A DNA stretch of 41,412 nt from Acidimicrobiales bacterium (GTDB lineage: Bacteria; Actinomycetota; Acidimicrobiia; Acidimicrobiales; Poriferisodalaceae): contig VYDH01000005.1 in NCBI GenBank assembly GCA_009843525.1, positions 41,321 through 82,732 of the forward strand, read 5' to 3'. The notes under the pieces are model-generated. The model searched no databases. It had not been told where the DNA came from and was given only the letters and a program-made list of their open reading frames with translations. Shown piece after piece: positions 34,090 to 41,412 of the stretch (its first letter is position 1; each line of letters begins with the position of its first letter). A program made the translations under genes and the position numbers.

Positions 34090-35325
34090 TCAGGGCAACA
34101 GCTTCGACAGCGGCCGCTCAGCGCTCAGCGGGGTCGCGGAGGCATCGGCGGCTTCGACCTCTTCGCGTGTGACGCCCAGCATGAACAGGATCGCGTCGAG
34201 GTAGGGCACGTTCACGGTGGCGTCGGCCGACTCGGCCAAAATCGGTTTGGCGTTGAAGGCGATGCCGAGCCCGGCCGCCGTCAGCATGGGGAGGTCATTG
34301 GCGCCGTCGCCCACCGCCACGATCTGCTCCAGTGGCACGCCCTCGATGTACGCGAGCTGCCGCAGCAGCCGCGCCTTGGCCTCTGCATCGATCACATCGC
34401 CGACCACTTCGCCGGTGAGGCGGCCGTCGCGGATCTCGAGCTCGTTGGCGTAGGCGTGGTCAAACTTGAACCGCTTCGCCAGATGGTCGGTGAAGTGGGT
34501 GAAGCCGCCGGAGATGATCGCCACCTTGTAGCCCAGTCGCTTCAGCGTGCGGGCGAAAGTGCGGGCACCGCGCGTCAGGTTCATGTGGATGATCGCAGAG
34601 TCGATGATCTCGGTGGGTTGGCCGGCCAGCAGCCTTACCCGCTGCCGCAGCGACGTCTCGAAGTCGATCTCGCCGGCCATCGCGGCCGCGGTCAGCTCGG
34701 CCGAGCGCGCCTCATGCCCTGCTTCCGCGGCCAGCAGATCGATGACCTCGTTGCGGATGAGCGTGGAGTCGACGTCCATCACGATCATGCGGGTCGAGCG
34801 CCTGGACAGACCGTGAGGCTGCACGGCGATGTCGATGCGTCGTTCGGCGGCCACCTCGATCAGGTCGGTACGGAGCTTGTCGCTCTGGGCACCCTCGACC
34901 AGGAACTCGTAGCTCCAGACCGGGAAGCGGGAGAGCCGGTGAATGCGATCGATGTTCCCGCCGCTGGTGGCGATGGCGCCGGTCACGACGGACAGGTCCG
35001 CGGGCTTGAGCTCGGGAGCGAGAGCAGTGACCACGAGGCGCTCCGCGTGCCGGGTCGGCGTGGCGTCGACGACCTCGAAGTTCATCTCCAAGCCCCGCTC
35101 GTAGCCGAACAGCAGCACTTCTTTGACCAGGTCTCGGCCTGCAGGCACCGTGATCGCGAGTCCGAGAGTGAGCTGGCGGCGGACGACGACCTGCTCCATG
35201 TCCTGCACGTCAGCGCCCGCATTCGAGAGCAGGCTGAGCAGGTCGGTGGTGATGCCCGGGCCGTCGGGGCCGGTCACCCGGATGAGGATCGTGTCCCTCG
35301 GCGCTGCCTGGTCATGCGGGTCCAT
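34090..35325 (-). CDS. serB: Phosphoserine phosphatase with N-terminal ACT domains
   Basis: A 411-residue SerB, last step of serine synthesis. N-terminal ACT-type domains (about 10-165) probably sense serine. The HAD phosphatase follows: D184-V-D186-S-T188 (nucleophile and acid), SGGFTHF (272-278), K near 318 and GDGAND (339-344). ATG 35325 follows the -10 TAGCCT (35336-35341) by 10 nt; the longer frame from 35400 overlaps that promoter. It precedes arsC by 84 bp in the same direction. Confidence 0.95.
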   Translation of the reverse strand: MDPHDQAAPRDTILIRVTGPDGPGITTDLLSLLSNAGADVQDMEQVVVRRQLTLGLAITVPAGRDLVKEVLLFGYERGLEMNFEVVDATPTRHAERLVVTALAPELKPADLSVVTGAIATSGGNIDRIHRLSRFPVWSYEFLVEGAQSDKLRTDLIEVAAERRIDIAVQPHGLSRRSTRMIVMDVDSTLIRNEVIDLLAAEAGHEARSAELTAAAMAGEIDFETSLRQRVRLLAGQPTEIIDSAIIHMNLTRGARTFARTLKRLGYKVAIISGGFTHFTDHLAKRFKFDHAYANELEIRDGRLTGEVVGDVIDAEAKARLLRQLAYIEGVPLEQIVAVGDGANDLPMLTAAGLGIAFNAKPILAESADATVNVPYLDAILFMLGVTREEVEAADASATPLSAERPLSKLLP

Positions 35326-35335
35326 TGGTTTGCGC

Positions 35336-35341
35336 AGGCTA
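35336..35341 (-). promoter_or_regulatory. -10 box TAGCCT of serB
   Basis: Ends 10 nt before ATG 35325, giving a leader of about 3 nt. Confidence 0.45.
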
Positions 35342-35471
35342 CTTCGCCCTCGAATCGGGCCAAGATCGTGCCATGAATGGCCGTCATGAATGCAGAACAT
35401 GGACCCTTGCGGCGGTGCGGGCGGGAACTCGGGTACGGGCGTTCAGGTGAAGCGAACAGCCGGCCGGGGCG

Positions 35472-35477
35472 TAGGCT
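35472..35477 (+). promoter_or_regulatory. -10 box TAGGCT of ilvD
   Basis: Ends 6 nt before ATG 35484. Confidence 0.6.
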
Positions 35478-35483
35478 GAACCC

Positions 35484-37319
35484 ATGCCGAGCTACCGATC
35501 TGTCACCTCCACAGCGGGCCGAAATCAGGCCGGGGCCCGAGCATTGTGGCGAGCCACCGGCATGACCGACGAGGACTTCGGCAAGCCGATCGTCGCCATC
35601 TCCAACTCGTTCACCCAGTTCGTGCCCGGCCACGTCCACCTGAAAGACCTCGGCCAGCTGGTCGCGCGTGAGATCGAGGCTGCGGGGGGCGTGGCCAAGG
35701 AGTTCAACACCATCGCCGTCGACGACGGCATCGCCATGGGCCACGACGGGATGCTCTACAGCCTGCCATCACGAGATCTGATCTCTGACGCCGTCGAGTA
35801 CATGGTGAATGCCCACTGCGCTGACGCGCTGGTGTGCATCTCGAACTGCGACAAGATCACACCGGGCATGCTGAATGCCGCCATGCGGCTGAACATCCCC
35901 ACCGTGTTCGTCTCGGGCGGCCCAATGGAAGCCGGCAAGACGAAGCTGGCCACGCAGAAGGTCGACCTCATCAACGTGATGGTGGTAGCCGCCGACGACT
36001 CGGTCAGCGACGAGGACGTGGCCGAGATGGAACGGTCGGGCTGTCCCACGTGCGGTTCGTGCTCGGGCATGTTCACCGCCAACTCCATGAACTGCCTCAC
36101 CGAGGCTCTGGGCCTGTCGCTGCCCGGCAACGGGACCGTGGTGGCGACCCACTCAGACCGTCGTGAGCTGTTCCTGGAGGCAGGGCGCCTCGTGGTGGAG
36201 CTGTGCCGCCGCTACTACCAGGAGGACGACGAATCGGTGCTGCCCCGGTCCATCGGCAGCTTCGAGGCGTTCGAGAATGCGATGACGCTCGACATCGCGA
36301 TGGGCGGTTCCACCAACACCATCCTGCACCTGCTGGCCGCCGCCCAAGAGGCGGAGCTCGACTTCACGATGGCCGACATCGACCGGCTGTCTCGCAAGGT
36401 GCCCAACATCTGCAAGGTGGCGCCCGCGTCGGAGTTCTTCCACGTCGAAGACGTGCACCGCGCCGGCGGCGTGATGGGGATCCTGGCCGAGCTGAATCGG
36501 GCCGGGCTCATCGCCAATCAGGTGCCGACGGTGCACTCGCCGACCATGTTCGATGCCATCTCCCGCTGGGACGTGGCGACGAACGACGATGCGTCGCTCC
36601 ACGAGTTCTTCCGGGCCGGTCCGGCGGGCATCCCCACACAGGTGGCGTTCAGCCAGTCCGAGCGCTACCGCACGCTGGATGTCGACCGCGAACGCGGCTG
36701 CATCCGCTCGGTCGACAGCGCATACTCCGCCGACGGCGGGCTGGCCATCTTGTACGGCAACCTCGCACCCGACGGCTGCGTGGTGAAGACCGCTGGTGTG
36801 GATGAGTCCATCTGGGTGTTCTCCGGCCCGGCTCATGTGGTCGAAAGCCAGGACGAAGCGGTCGAGCACATTCTCGACGGCGAGGTCGTGGCCGGTGACG
36901 TCGTGGTGGTGCGCTATGAGGGCCCCAAGGGCGGCCCGGGCATGCAGGAGATGCTGTACCCCACGTCGTACCTGAAGTCGAAGGGTCTCGGCAAGGCCTG
37001 CGCACTGGTCACCGACGGCCGCTTCTCCGGCGGCACCTCGGGACTGTCGATCGGCCATGTCTCGCCGGAGGCTGCGTCGGGCGGGCTCATCGGGCTGGTG
37101 CAAGACGGGGACATCATCGAGATCGACATTCCGAACCGCACGATCAACCTGGCCGTTGACGATGCCGAGCTGGAAAGGCGCCGTATCGCGCAGGACGCCG
37201 CAGGCTGGCAGCCGGCGGAGGCCCGGCCACGCCAGGTCAGCACGGCCCTGCGGGCCTATGCCGCCATGGCGACCAGCGCCGACCGGGGCGCGGTGCGCGA
37301 CCTGTCACTGCTCGGCTGA
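35484..37319 (+). CDS. ilvD: Dihydroxy-acid dehydratase
   Basis: A 611-residue enzyme of branched-chain amino acid and pantothenate synthesis. It closely follows the E. coli type along its whole length: [30 protein letters not shown] (cluster cysteine), [17 protein letters not shown] (second cysteine block), [20 protein letters not shown]. This long form carries an oxygen-sensitive [4Fe-4S] cluster in E. coli and differs from the shorter 560-residue form of many actinobacteria. It stands alone, without other ilv genes, and diverges from serB. Confidence 0.97.
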   Translation: MPSYRSVTSTAGRNQAGARALWRATGMTDEDFGKPIVAISNSFTQFVPGHVHLKDLGQLVAREIEAAGGVAKEFNTIAVDDGIAMGHDGMLYSLPSRDLISDAVEYMVNAHCADALVCISNCDKITPGMLNAAMRLNIPTVFVSGGPMEAGKTKLATQKVDLINVMVVAADDSVSDEDVAEMERSGCPTCGSCSGMFTANSMNCLTEALGLSLPGNGTVVATHSDRRELFLEAGRLVVELCRRYYQEDDESVLPRSIGSFEAFENAMTLDIAMGGSTNTILHLLAAAQEAELDFTMADIDRLSRKVPNICKVAPASEFFHVEDVHRAGGVMGILAELNRAGLIANQVPTVHSPTMFDAISRWDVATNDDASLHEFFRAGPAGIPTQVAFSQSERYRTLDVDRERGCIRSVDSAYSADGGLAILYGNLAPDGCVVKTAGVDESIWVFSGPAHVVESQDEAVEHILDGEVVAGDVVVVRYEGPKGGPGMQEMLYPTSYLKSKGLGKACALVTDGRFSGGTSGLSIGHVSPEAASGGLIGLVQDGDIIEIDIPNRTINLAVDDAELERRRIAQDAAGWQPAEARPRQVSTALRAYAAMATSADRGAVRDLSLLG

Positions 37320-37391
37320 GTCCTCCCGTACATCTTTCAGCTACGGGCAGCCGAACTGAAGCCTCCCTCCGCACCGGCCGTGCCCCCGCCG

Positions 37392-37397
37392 TAGCCT
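37392..37397 (+). promoter_or_regulatory. -10 box TAGCCT of the MFS gene
   Basis: Ends 7 nt before GTG 37405. Confidence 0.6.
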
Positions 37398-37404
37398 CGC
37401 GAGA

Positions 37405-38871
37405 GTGACGGCCCCCGGTCCCACGCACCTGGACTCAGCACGCGGCTGGGTCACGGCCAGCGGCTCGGCCCTCAGCGTCATGGCGGCGTTCGGGACCATC
37501 TACAGCTTCAACGCGTTCGCCAAGAGCATGGCGGAGGAGTTCGGAACCGGCCACGGCCCGATCAGTCTCGTATTCGGCATCACCGTGTTCCTGTTCTTTG
37601 GCAGCGCGGTGATCTCGGGTCGCCTGTATGACCGCTTCGGCATCGCGCCTCTCCTGATTGTGGGGGGAACGATGTTCTGCGGCGGGCTCTTCGCGATGTC
37701 GCAGGTGTCGGTGCTGTGGCACGGCTATGTGCTGTTCGGCGTGGGCTTGGGCTTCGGGGGAGGGCTGTTCAACGCGCCGCTGTTTGCGCTCACCGCTATG
37801 TGGTTCGCCCGGCATCGGGCAGTCGCTCAGGGTCTCGTGGCGACCGGTTCGGGGCTGGGGACGATGCTCTTCGCGCCGCTGGCGCAATGGCTGCTCGAGA
37901 TCCATGGATGGCGAGGCGGCATGAAGATCCTGACGGTGATCGCCGCGGGGATCTTCGCGACAGCGCTGTTGATGATCAAGCGACCGCCGAAGATGGAAAT
38001 GGGCGACGCAAAGCGTCACCTCTCCCTGGTCGTGCGATCCGCTCCTTTCTGGCAGATGGCCGCTGCAGGCGTCTTCTTCACGGTGGCGGTCATCGGGTCG
38101 TTGGGCTCGGTGGTGACATTCGCCCAAGACGACGGCCTCCCGGCGCGAGCCGCAGTAGCGCTGTTCACCATCATCGGCTTCTCCAGCATCGTGGGGCGCA
38201 TGGCGCTCACGAGCCTCGCCCGGCCGCTGGGCTCGGTCCGGCTGCTCAAGATCGCGTTCTTCGGGCTACCGGTGGCCTACGCGCTCTGGCTCGTGACAAC
38301 TCGAGTGGGCGGGCTCGAAGCGAAGTTCGTCCTGCTGATCATCTTTGCGTCAATACTCGGTGTGTCCTATGGCGGTTTCGTGGCGCTGCTCGGTGACGTC
38401 ACCGCTCACCTGTTCGGATTGGCGGGTCTCGGTGCCGTCATGGGAATGCTCTTCTTCAGTTCCGGCACCGGGGCGCTGATCGGTCCGCCTCTGATGGGCT
38501 TCACCGCCGATGCAACGGGCGGCATCGGTCTGCCGATCCTCATATCGGGAGTGATTTCAGCGGTAGGCGTCGTGGTACTGCTGCCCATGACGCGCCATCC
38601 GGTTCCGCTGCCGACCTATGTGGGGCCGCCCGGCGCGCAGCCTCTGCCGGTTCCCGTCCCGCTGGAGGCCGCGCCGCCCCGTCCATTGGTGCCACAACCA
38701 TCAGCTGCCGGTGGGTCGAACGGGGAGCTGGCTCCTCGAATGATCAGGCCGGCCGCAGACGCATTGGCGGCGGCCCAATCGCTGCCGCGTGCCACCGCCT
38801 TGCGGCATGCCCCGCCCGAGGTCTTCTGGCCGGTTGCCGATGAGACCATCTCTCCGAACGGACAGTCATGA
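37405..38871 (+). CDS. MFS transporter (oxalate/formate antiporter or monocarboxylate type)
   Basis: A 488-residue membrane protein with about twelve hydrophobic segments between residues 10 and 395. SGRLYDRFG after helix 2 is the MFS loop motif. FGTIYSFNAF in the first helix and GLGFGGGLFNAP resemble the oxalate:formate antiporter and monocarboxylate groups. A proline-rich, probably cytoplasmic tail of about 85 residues ends it. The last 4 bp overlap the thioesterase start, suggesting a linked function, perhaps import of an acid handled as its CoA ester. Confidence 0.85.
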   Translation: MTAPGPTHLDSARGWVTASGSALSVMAAFGTIYSFNAFAKSMAEEFGTGHGPISLVFGITVFLFFGSAVISGRLYDRFGIAPLLIVGGTMFCGGLFAMSQVSVLWHGYVLFGVGLGFGGGLFNAPLFALTAMWFARHRAVAQGLVATGSGLGTMLFAPLAQWLLEIHGWRGGMKILTVIAAGIFATALLMIKRPPKMEMGDAKRHLSLVVRSAPFWQMAAAGVFFTVAVIGSLGSVVTFAQDDGLPARAAVALFTIIGFSSIVGRMALTSLARPLGSVRLLKIAFFGLPVAYALWLVTTRVGGLEAKFVLLIIFASILGVSYGGFVALLGDVTAHLFGLAGLGAVMGMLFFSSGTGALIGPPLMGFTADATGGIGLPILISGVISAVGVVVLLPMTRHPVPLPTYVGPPGAQPLPVPVPLEAAPPRPLVPQPSAAGGSNGELAPRMIRPAADALAAAQSLPRATALRHAPPEVFWPVADETISPNGQS

Positions 38872-39416
38872 GCGTTGAGACTCTGAGCCCGCAGCCGACT
38901 GACGCGGTCTCTCGCGCGCCGGTCGAAGTGCTCGGCGGAACCGTGCAGGAGGCGTGGATCGACTACAACGGCCACCTCAACGCCGGCTACTACCTGGTGG
39001 CGTTCGACGACGCCATCGCGCCGTGGATGGACTACATCGGGATGGGTACCGCACATCGTGAAGTGCGTGACATCACCACGTTCTCCGCCGAAAACCACAT
39101 CACGTATGTCCGCGAGATCGGCCTGGATGAGCCGTACGTGATCTCGGCTCAACTTCTCGGATTCGACCGCAAGCGAGTGCACGCATTCCAGGCGATGACT
39201 CAGACCCGGGATGACTACCTGGTGGCCACCTGCGAGGTCATGTCGCTGCACATCGACGGCCCGTCTCGGCGCGTGGGGCTGATGGCCGACGAGCCCTACC
39301 GGCGACTCGGCGAGATCTGGGAAGCACATCAGCATCTGCCACTGCCGCCGCAGGTCGGTCACGTGATCAACATCCGGCCCTCGGACGAGGCCTTGCTGCA
39401 TCCCGACCTCGCCTGA
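38868..39416 (+). CDS. Hotdog thioesterase (betainyl-CoA thioesterase-like)
   Basis: A 182-residue acyl-CoA thioesterase. The 4HBT-type signature WIDYNGHLNAGYYLVAFDDA (26-45) holds the catalytic Asp/His region. The later GFDRKRVHAFQAM and PLPPQVGH segments resemble the thioesterase domain found with L-carnitine dehydrogenase, which acts on betainyl-CoA. That substrate is an inference from pattern only; no carnitine genes are present. It overlaps the transporter gene (ATGA). Confidence 0.8.
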   Translation: MSVETLSPQPTDAVSRAPVEVLGGTVQEAWIDYNGHLNAGYYLVAFDDAIAPWMDYIGMGTAHREVRDITTFSAENHITYVREIGLDEPYVISAQLLGFDRKRVHAFQAMTQTRDDYLVATCEVMSLHIDGPSRRVGLMADEPYRRLGEIWEAHQHLPLPPQVGHVINIRPSDEALLHPDLA

Positions 39417-39451
39417 ATCTCCGACACGGGTGCGGCCCGCGGCGCCGTGAC

Positions 39452-39457
39452 TATGTT
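39452..39457 (+). promoter_or_regulatory. -10 box TATGTT of the DHPS-like gene
   Basis: Ends 6 nt before GTG 39464. Confidence 0.55.
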
Positions 39458-39463
39458 GCGGCC

Positions 39464-40216
39464 GTGGAGATTTTCGGCGTGGTCAACGCCTCTCCGGACT
39501 CGAAGGCCGACTTCTCTGTCGTAGCGGGCTGCGTTGAAGCTGCCGCCCGCGGGGCCGAGCTGCTGGCCGAGGGCGCCGATCACTTCGACCTCGGCGGCGA
39601 AGGCTCCACGCCCGGCAGCGACGAGGTCAGCCCCGGCGATGAGTGGCAGCGGGTCGAAGGACCGCTGCGCGGGCTGCTGTCGCTGGGAGCGGAGGTGGCG
39701 ATCGACACCCGCAAAGCCGAGGTAGCGCGTCGAGCCTTGGACGCGGGCGCAACCGTGCTGAATGCCGGCGACGCCTTGCAGTCACCCGAGATGATCGAGC
39801 TCGCCGCAGAGCGCGAGGTCACCGTGGTGCTGCCGTTCATGCTGGGGCGGGATTTCCGCAGCGTGCGTGACGTGAGAGGCGATCCCGTCACGGTGATGGT
39901 CGAGTGGTTCGCGTCGCGCATCGAACGGCTGCGCCAGGCAGGCGTCACCCAGCGGCTGCTGCTCGACTGCGGCGTCGGCTTCGGCCCCCACGACATGGAC
40001 TGGCCCGAACGGGCGGCGTACCAGCGAGCCATCTACGGCGGTCTGGGGGAGCTGCGCCGCTTCGACCTGCCCCTGTACGTGCCGGTGCCCTGGCTGCAGA
40101 CGCCCGATCGTCTGGAACTGCTCGACCTGGCGCTCTCCCAACAGCCCGACTACGTCCGAGCCCACCGACCCGCCCAAGTACGCGACCACTACGCCGCCCT
40201 CATAGCAGCCAGCTAG
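39464..40216 (+). CDS. Dihydropteroate synthase-like TIM-barrel protein, divergent
   Basis: A 250-residue relative of FolP. It has GVVNASPDS (5-13, normally GVVNVTPDSF), DLGGEGSTPG (42-51, normally DIGGESTRPG), and IDTRKAEVARRALDAGATVLN (about 80-100). The altered pterin and sulfonamide-site motifs (extra Gly, missing Arg in the second, no phenylalanine in the first) suggest a paralogue with changed activity. The C-terminal part lacks the usual closing S-x-R-x-H and reads VRAHRP. No folate genes are adjacent. Confidence 0.78.
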   Translation: MEIFGVVNASPDSKADFSVVAGCVEAAARGAELLAEGADHFDLGGEGSTPGSDEVSPGDEWQRVEGPLRGLLSLGAEVAIDTRKAEVARRALDAGATVLNAGDALQSPEMIELAAEREVTVVLPFMLGRDFRSVRDVRGDPVTVMVEWFASRIERLRQAGVTQRLLLDCGVGFGPHDMDWPERAAYQRAIYGGLGELRRFDLPLYVPVPWLQTPDRLELLDLALSQQPDYVRAHRPAQVRDHYAALIAAS

Positions 40217-40446
40217 CCCCTGTCCATCCGGCTCGCTTATCTGCAGTCCGCCCACCCGGCGCGCATCTCCGCAGCCTGCCGAGCTGCGCCTGTTCCTTCG
40301 TCCCTCCCGGGATCGGGCAAGGGAGTTCGAGTCAGGGCGTGTGCTGTCTACAGACCGACTTGCCTGCTGCGGGCTACCCGGCAGGACTCAGTGGGGGACC
40401 CGTAGCTGCCCGATGCTTCCTGGGGCCGGGGCGGCGCCCGCCGTGG
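40217..40446. other. Intergenic stretch with nothing recognised
   Basis: About 230 bp between the DHPS-like gene and the HNH remnant. I see no promoter of the kind found elsewhere in the window, no tRNA fold and no ORF with family resemblance. Confidence 0.5.
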
Positions 40447-41115
40447 TCAGTGTGGGGGTGCTCGCGGTCCTGGCGGCTCCGCGCGGCTCTTGGAGCCGGT
40501 GATGGTGCCGTTGAGCGGCGCTGTGGGCGGTTCGAGTTCGTAGTGGCCGGGGTTGGGTGGCTGGCCGGGTTGGGTGGGGCTGCCGGGGTGCCAGTTGGGG
40601 GTGTGGCCTTGTAGGTGGATTTTGTCGTTGTGGCAGTGGTGGCAGACGGTGAGCAGGTTGTCGTAGTCGGTGTGTCCGCCGTGTTGCCAGTGGTCGATGT
40701 GGTGATGCTGGCAGCGTTCGGGGGCGATGCCGCACCCCACGCAGCCCTTGTCGCGCAGCGCCAAGGCGGCGCGTTGGAGATCGGTGGCCGTGCGGCGGCT
40801 GCGTCCCATGCGCAGGTCGCCCGTAGCGGCCTCGAAGATCGCAGGCAGCACTTCGGCGTCGACGGCGAGCTTGGCGATTTCCCCAATTGGGATCGGTGTA
40901 CCGTCGCCGAGCCGTCCGCCGGTGAGCTGGTGGCTGACCGTGTCGTAGTCGGCGACCACGATCAGCGACGCGCCTGAGGGCCGCTTGGCGGCGGGCTCCA
41001 AGATGAGCTGGGTGATCGCGTCCGCGGCGCGCTGTAAGAGGCCGCGCGGATAGGCGACCATCCACCAGTCGTCGGGTCGGGCCCGCTGTGATGCGGGGTG
41101 CTTGGCGAACTGACG
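40447..41115 (-). pseudogene. DUF222/HNH endonuclease remnant, 5' end lost
   Basis: The C-terminal part of a DUF222-HNH protein (common, multicopy in actinobacteria, usually about 400-500 residues). About 220 residues remain: a DUF222 stretch (RGLLQRAADAITQLILEP), zinc cysteines (GCVGCG), and the HNH core HHHIDHWQHGGHTDYDN with VCHHCHNDKIH. Toward its 5' end the frame turns into antisense of a transposase, so the left part of the gene was replaced by an insertion. The boundary, near 41100-41120, is approximate. Confidence 0.75.
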
Positions 41116-41139
41116 ACGTGGTGGAGGTGCCTGCTCATC

Positions 41140-41375
41140 ATGCGCGCTCTGACGAAGGCTGTGGTGGATGTCATCTGGGCGGCGGTGGAGCCGCTTTTGC
41201 CTCGTGCGCCGGACCGTCACCCGTTGGGCTGTCACCGGCCCCGGGGGTGCGACCGGTTGTGCCTGCAGGGGATCGTCTGGCGGCTGGTGCTGGGCTGCTC
41301 GTGGGTGTCTGTGGAGATCCTGTTGGAGTGCCGGGTGTCGGACACGACGCTGCGCCGCTGTTCCGTGTCAAGTAT
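41140..41375 (+). mobile_element. IS5-family transposase, N-terminal fragment
   Basis: From ATG 41140 the frame reads VWAAVEPLLP-like IS5 sequence: VDVIWAAVEPLLPRAP, then GCHRPRGCDRLCLQGIVWRL, GCSWVSVEILL and VSDTTLRR, the usual N-terminal helix-turn-helix of this transposase group. After DTTLRR (about 41358) the family pattern (normally RRDEW) stops, and the frame continues only as unrelated residues to the right edge, so the element seems broken. Terminal repeats could not be identified. Confidence 0.7.
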
Positions 41376-41412
41376 CTGGGACGTTTTCCGGTTCTGGGGG
41401 TTGTCGGTAGCG
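41366..41412. mobile_element. Possible terminus of a second insertion sequence
   Basis: The break in the transposase coincides with TGTCAAGTATCTGGGACG. Beginning with TGT and containing ATCTGGGAC, it resembles ends I associate with IS481- or IS3-type elements of actinobacteria. Only 47 bp are visible. Confidence 0.3.

Noticed and set aside
40321..40340. tRNA-like T-loop (GTTCGAGTC)
   Set aside because: The flanking bases do not pair into a T stem and no acceptor or anticodon arm can be drawn.
1..41412. CRISPR arrays, rRNA, phage genes, replication origins
   Set aside because: I saw no regularly spaced direct repeats with spacers, no rRNA-like stretches, and no phage structural or origin features.

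Overview
The window is a high-GC stretch from an actinobacterium, most likely of the Acidimicrobiia type. The evidence is a mycothione reductase, an F420-type luciferase-like oxidoreductase beside a deazaflavin-nitroreductase-like protein, a conserved gcvH / FHA (GarA-like) / MerR / DUF151 nuclease / MerR cluster like Rv1826-Rv1830 of Mycobacterium tuberculosis, and many leaderless promoters. Taxonomic placement is inference. Both window ends look damaged: bases 45-89 are two pure C runs (probably a contig-end artefact), and the right end is an insertion-sequence fragment.

Layout. 1-5970: a defence/persistence block on the minus strand: a long Type ISP restriction-modification enzyme running off the left edge, a possible 60-residue leading ORF, and a hipB-hipA module preceded by four regularly spaced operators. 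6041-11613: housekeeping genes: SRAP/YedK DNA-protein crosslink protein, HIT protein, CDP-alcohol phosphatidyltransferase, the gcvH-FHA-MerR-DUF151-MerR cluster and MsrB. 11637-20039: catabolic-looking genes: F420-type oxidoreductase, crotonase, Rieske oxygenase, class V aminotransferase, 3-hydroxyisobutyrate dehydrogenase family, acyl-CoA synthetase and a NicX-like metalloenzyme. 20132-25952: histidine phosphatase, GNAT, serine hydrolase, mycothione reductase and a 2-oxoglutarate/Fe(II)-type oxygenase. 25961-29480: selD-nadD-oxygenase run, nucleoside hydrolase, DinB-like protein. 29505-35325: gcvP, gcvT, an ArsC-like protein and serB on the minus strand. 35484-40216: ilvD, an MFS transporter overlapping a hotdog thioesterase, and a dihydropteroate-synthase-like protein. 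40447-41412: a DUF222/HNH endonuclease remnant cut by an IS5-type transposase fragment.

Main discoveries. (1) Two genes are broken for ordinary ORF callers because each carries an in-frame TGA at the catalytic cysteine position: selD (TGA at 27679-27681) and an ArsC-like arsenate reductase (TGA at 33970-33972). Both have a hairpin of bacterial SECIS type at the right distance downstream, and both have a promoter whose geometry fixes a start codon upstream of the TGA. The organism therefore very probably decodes selenocysteine. (2) The hipBA promoter carries four inverted repeats of the form TGCAT-N8-ATGCA with centres exactly 38 bp apart. (3) About 18 genes have a TAnnnT -10 box ending 6-8 nt before the start codon, pointing to widespread leaderless mRNAs and giving a way to choose start codons. 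Glycine/serine metabolism (gcvH, gcvP, gcvT, serB, a glyoxylate-type aminotransferase) is over-represented; gcvH sits about 21 kb from gcvP and gcvT.
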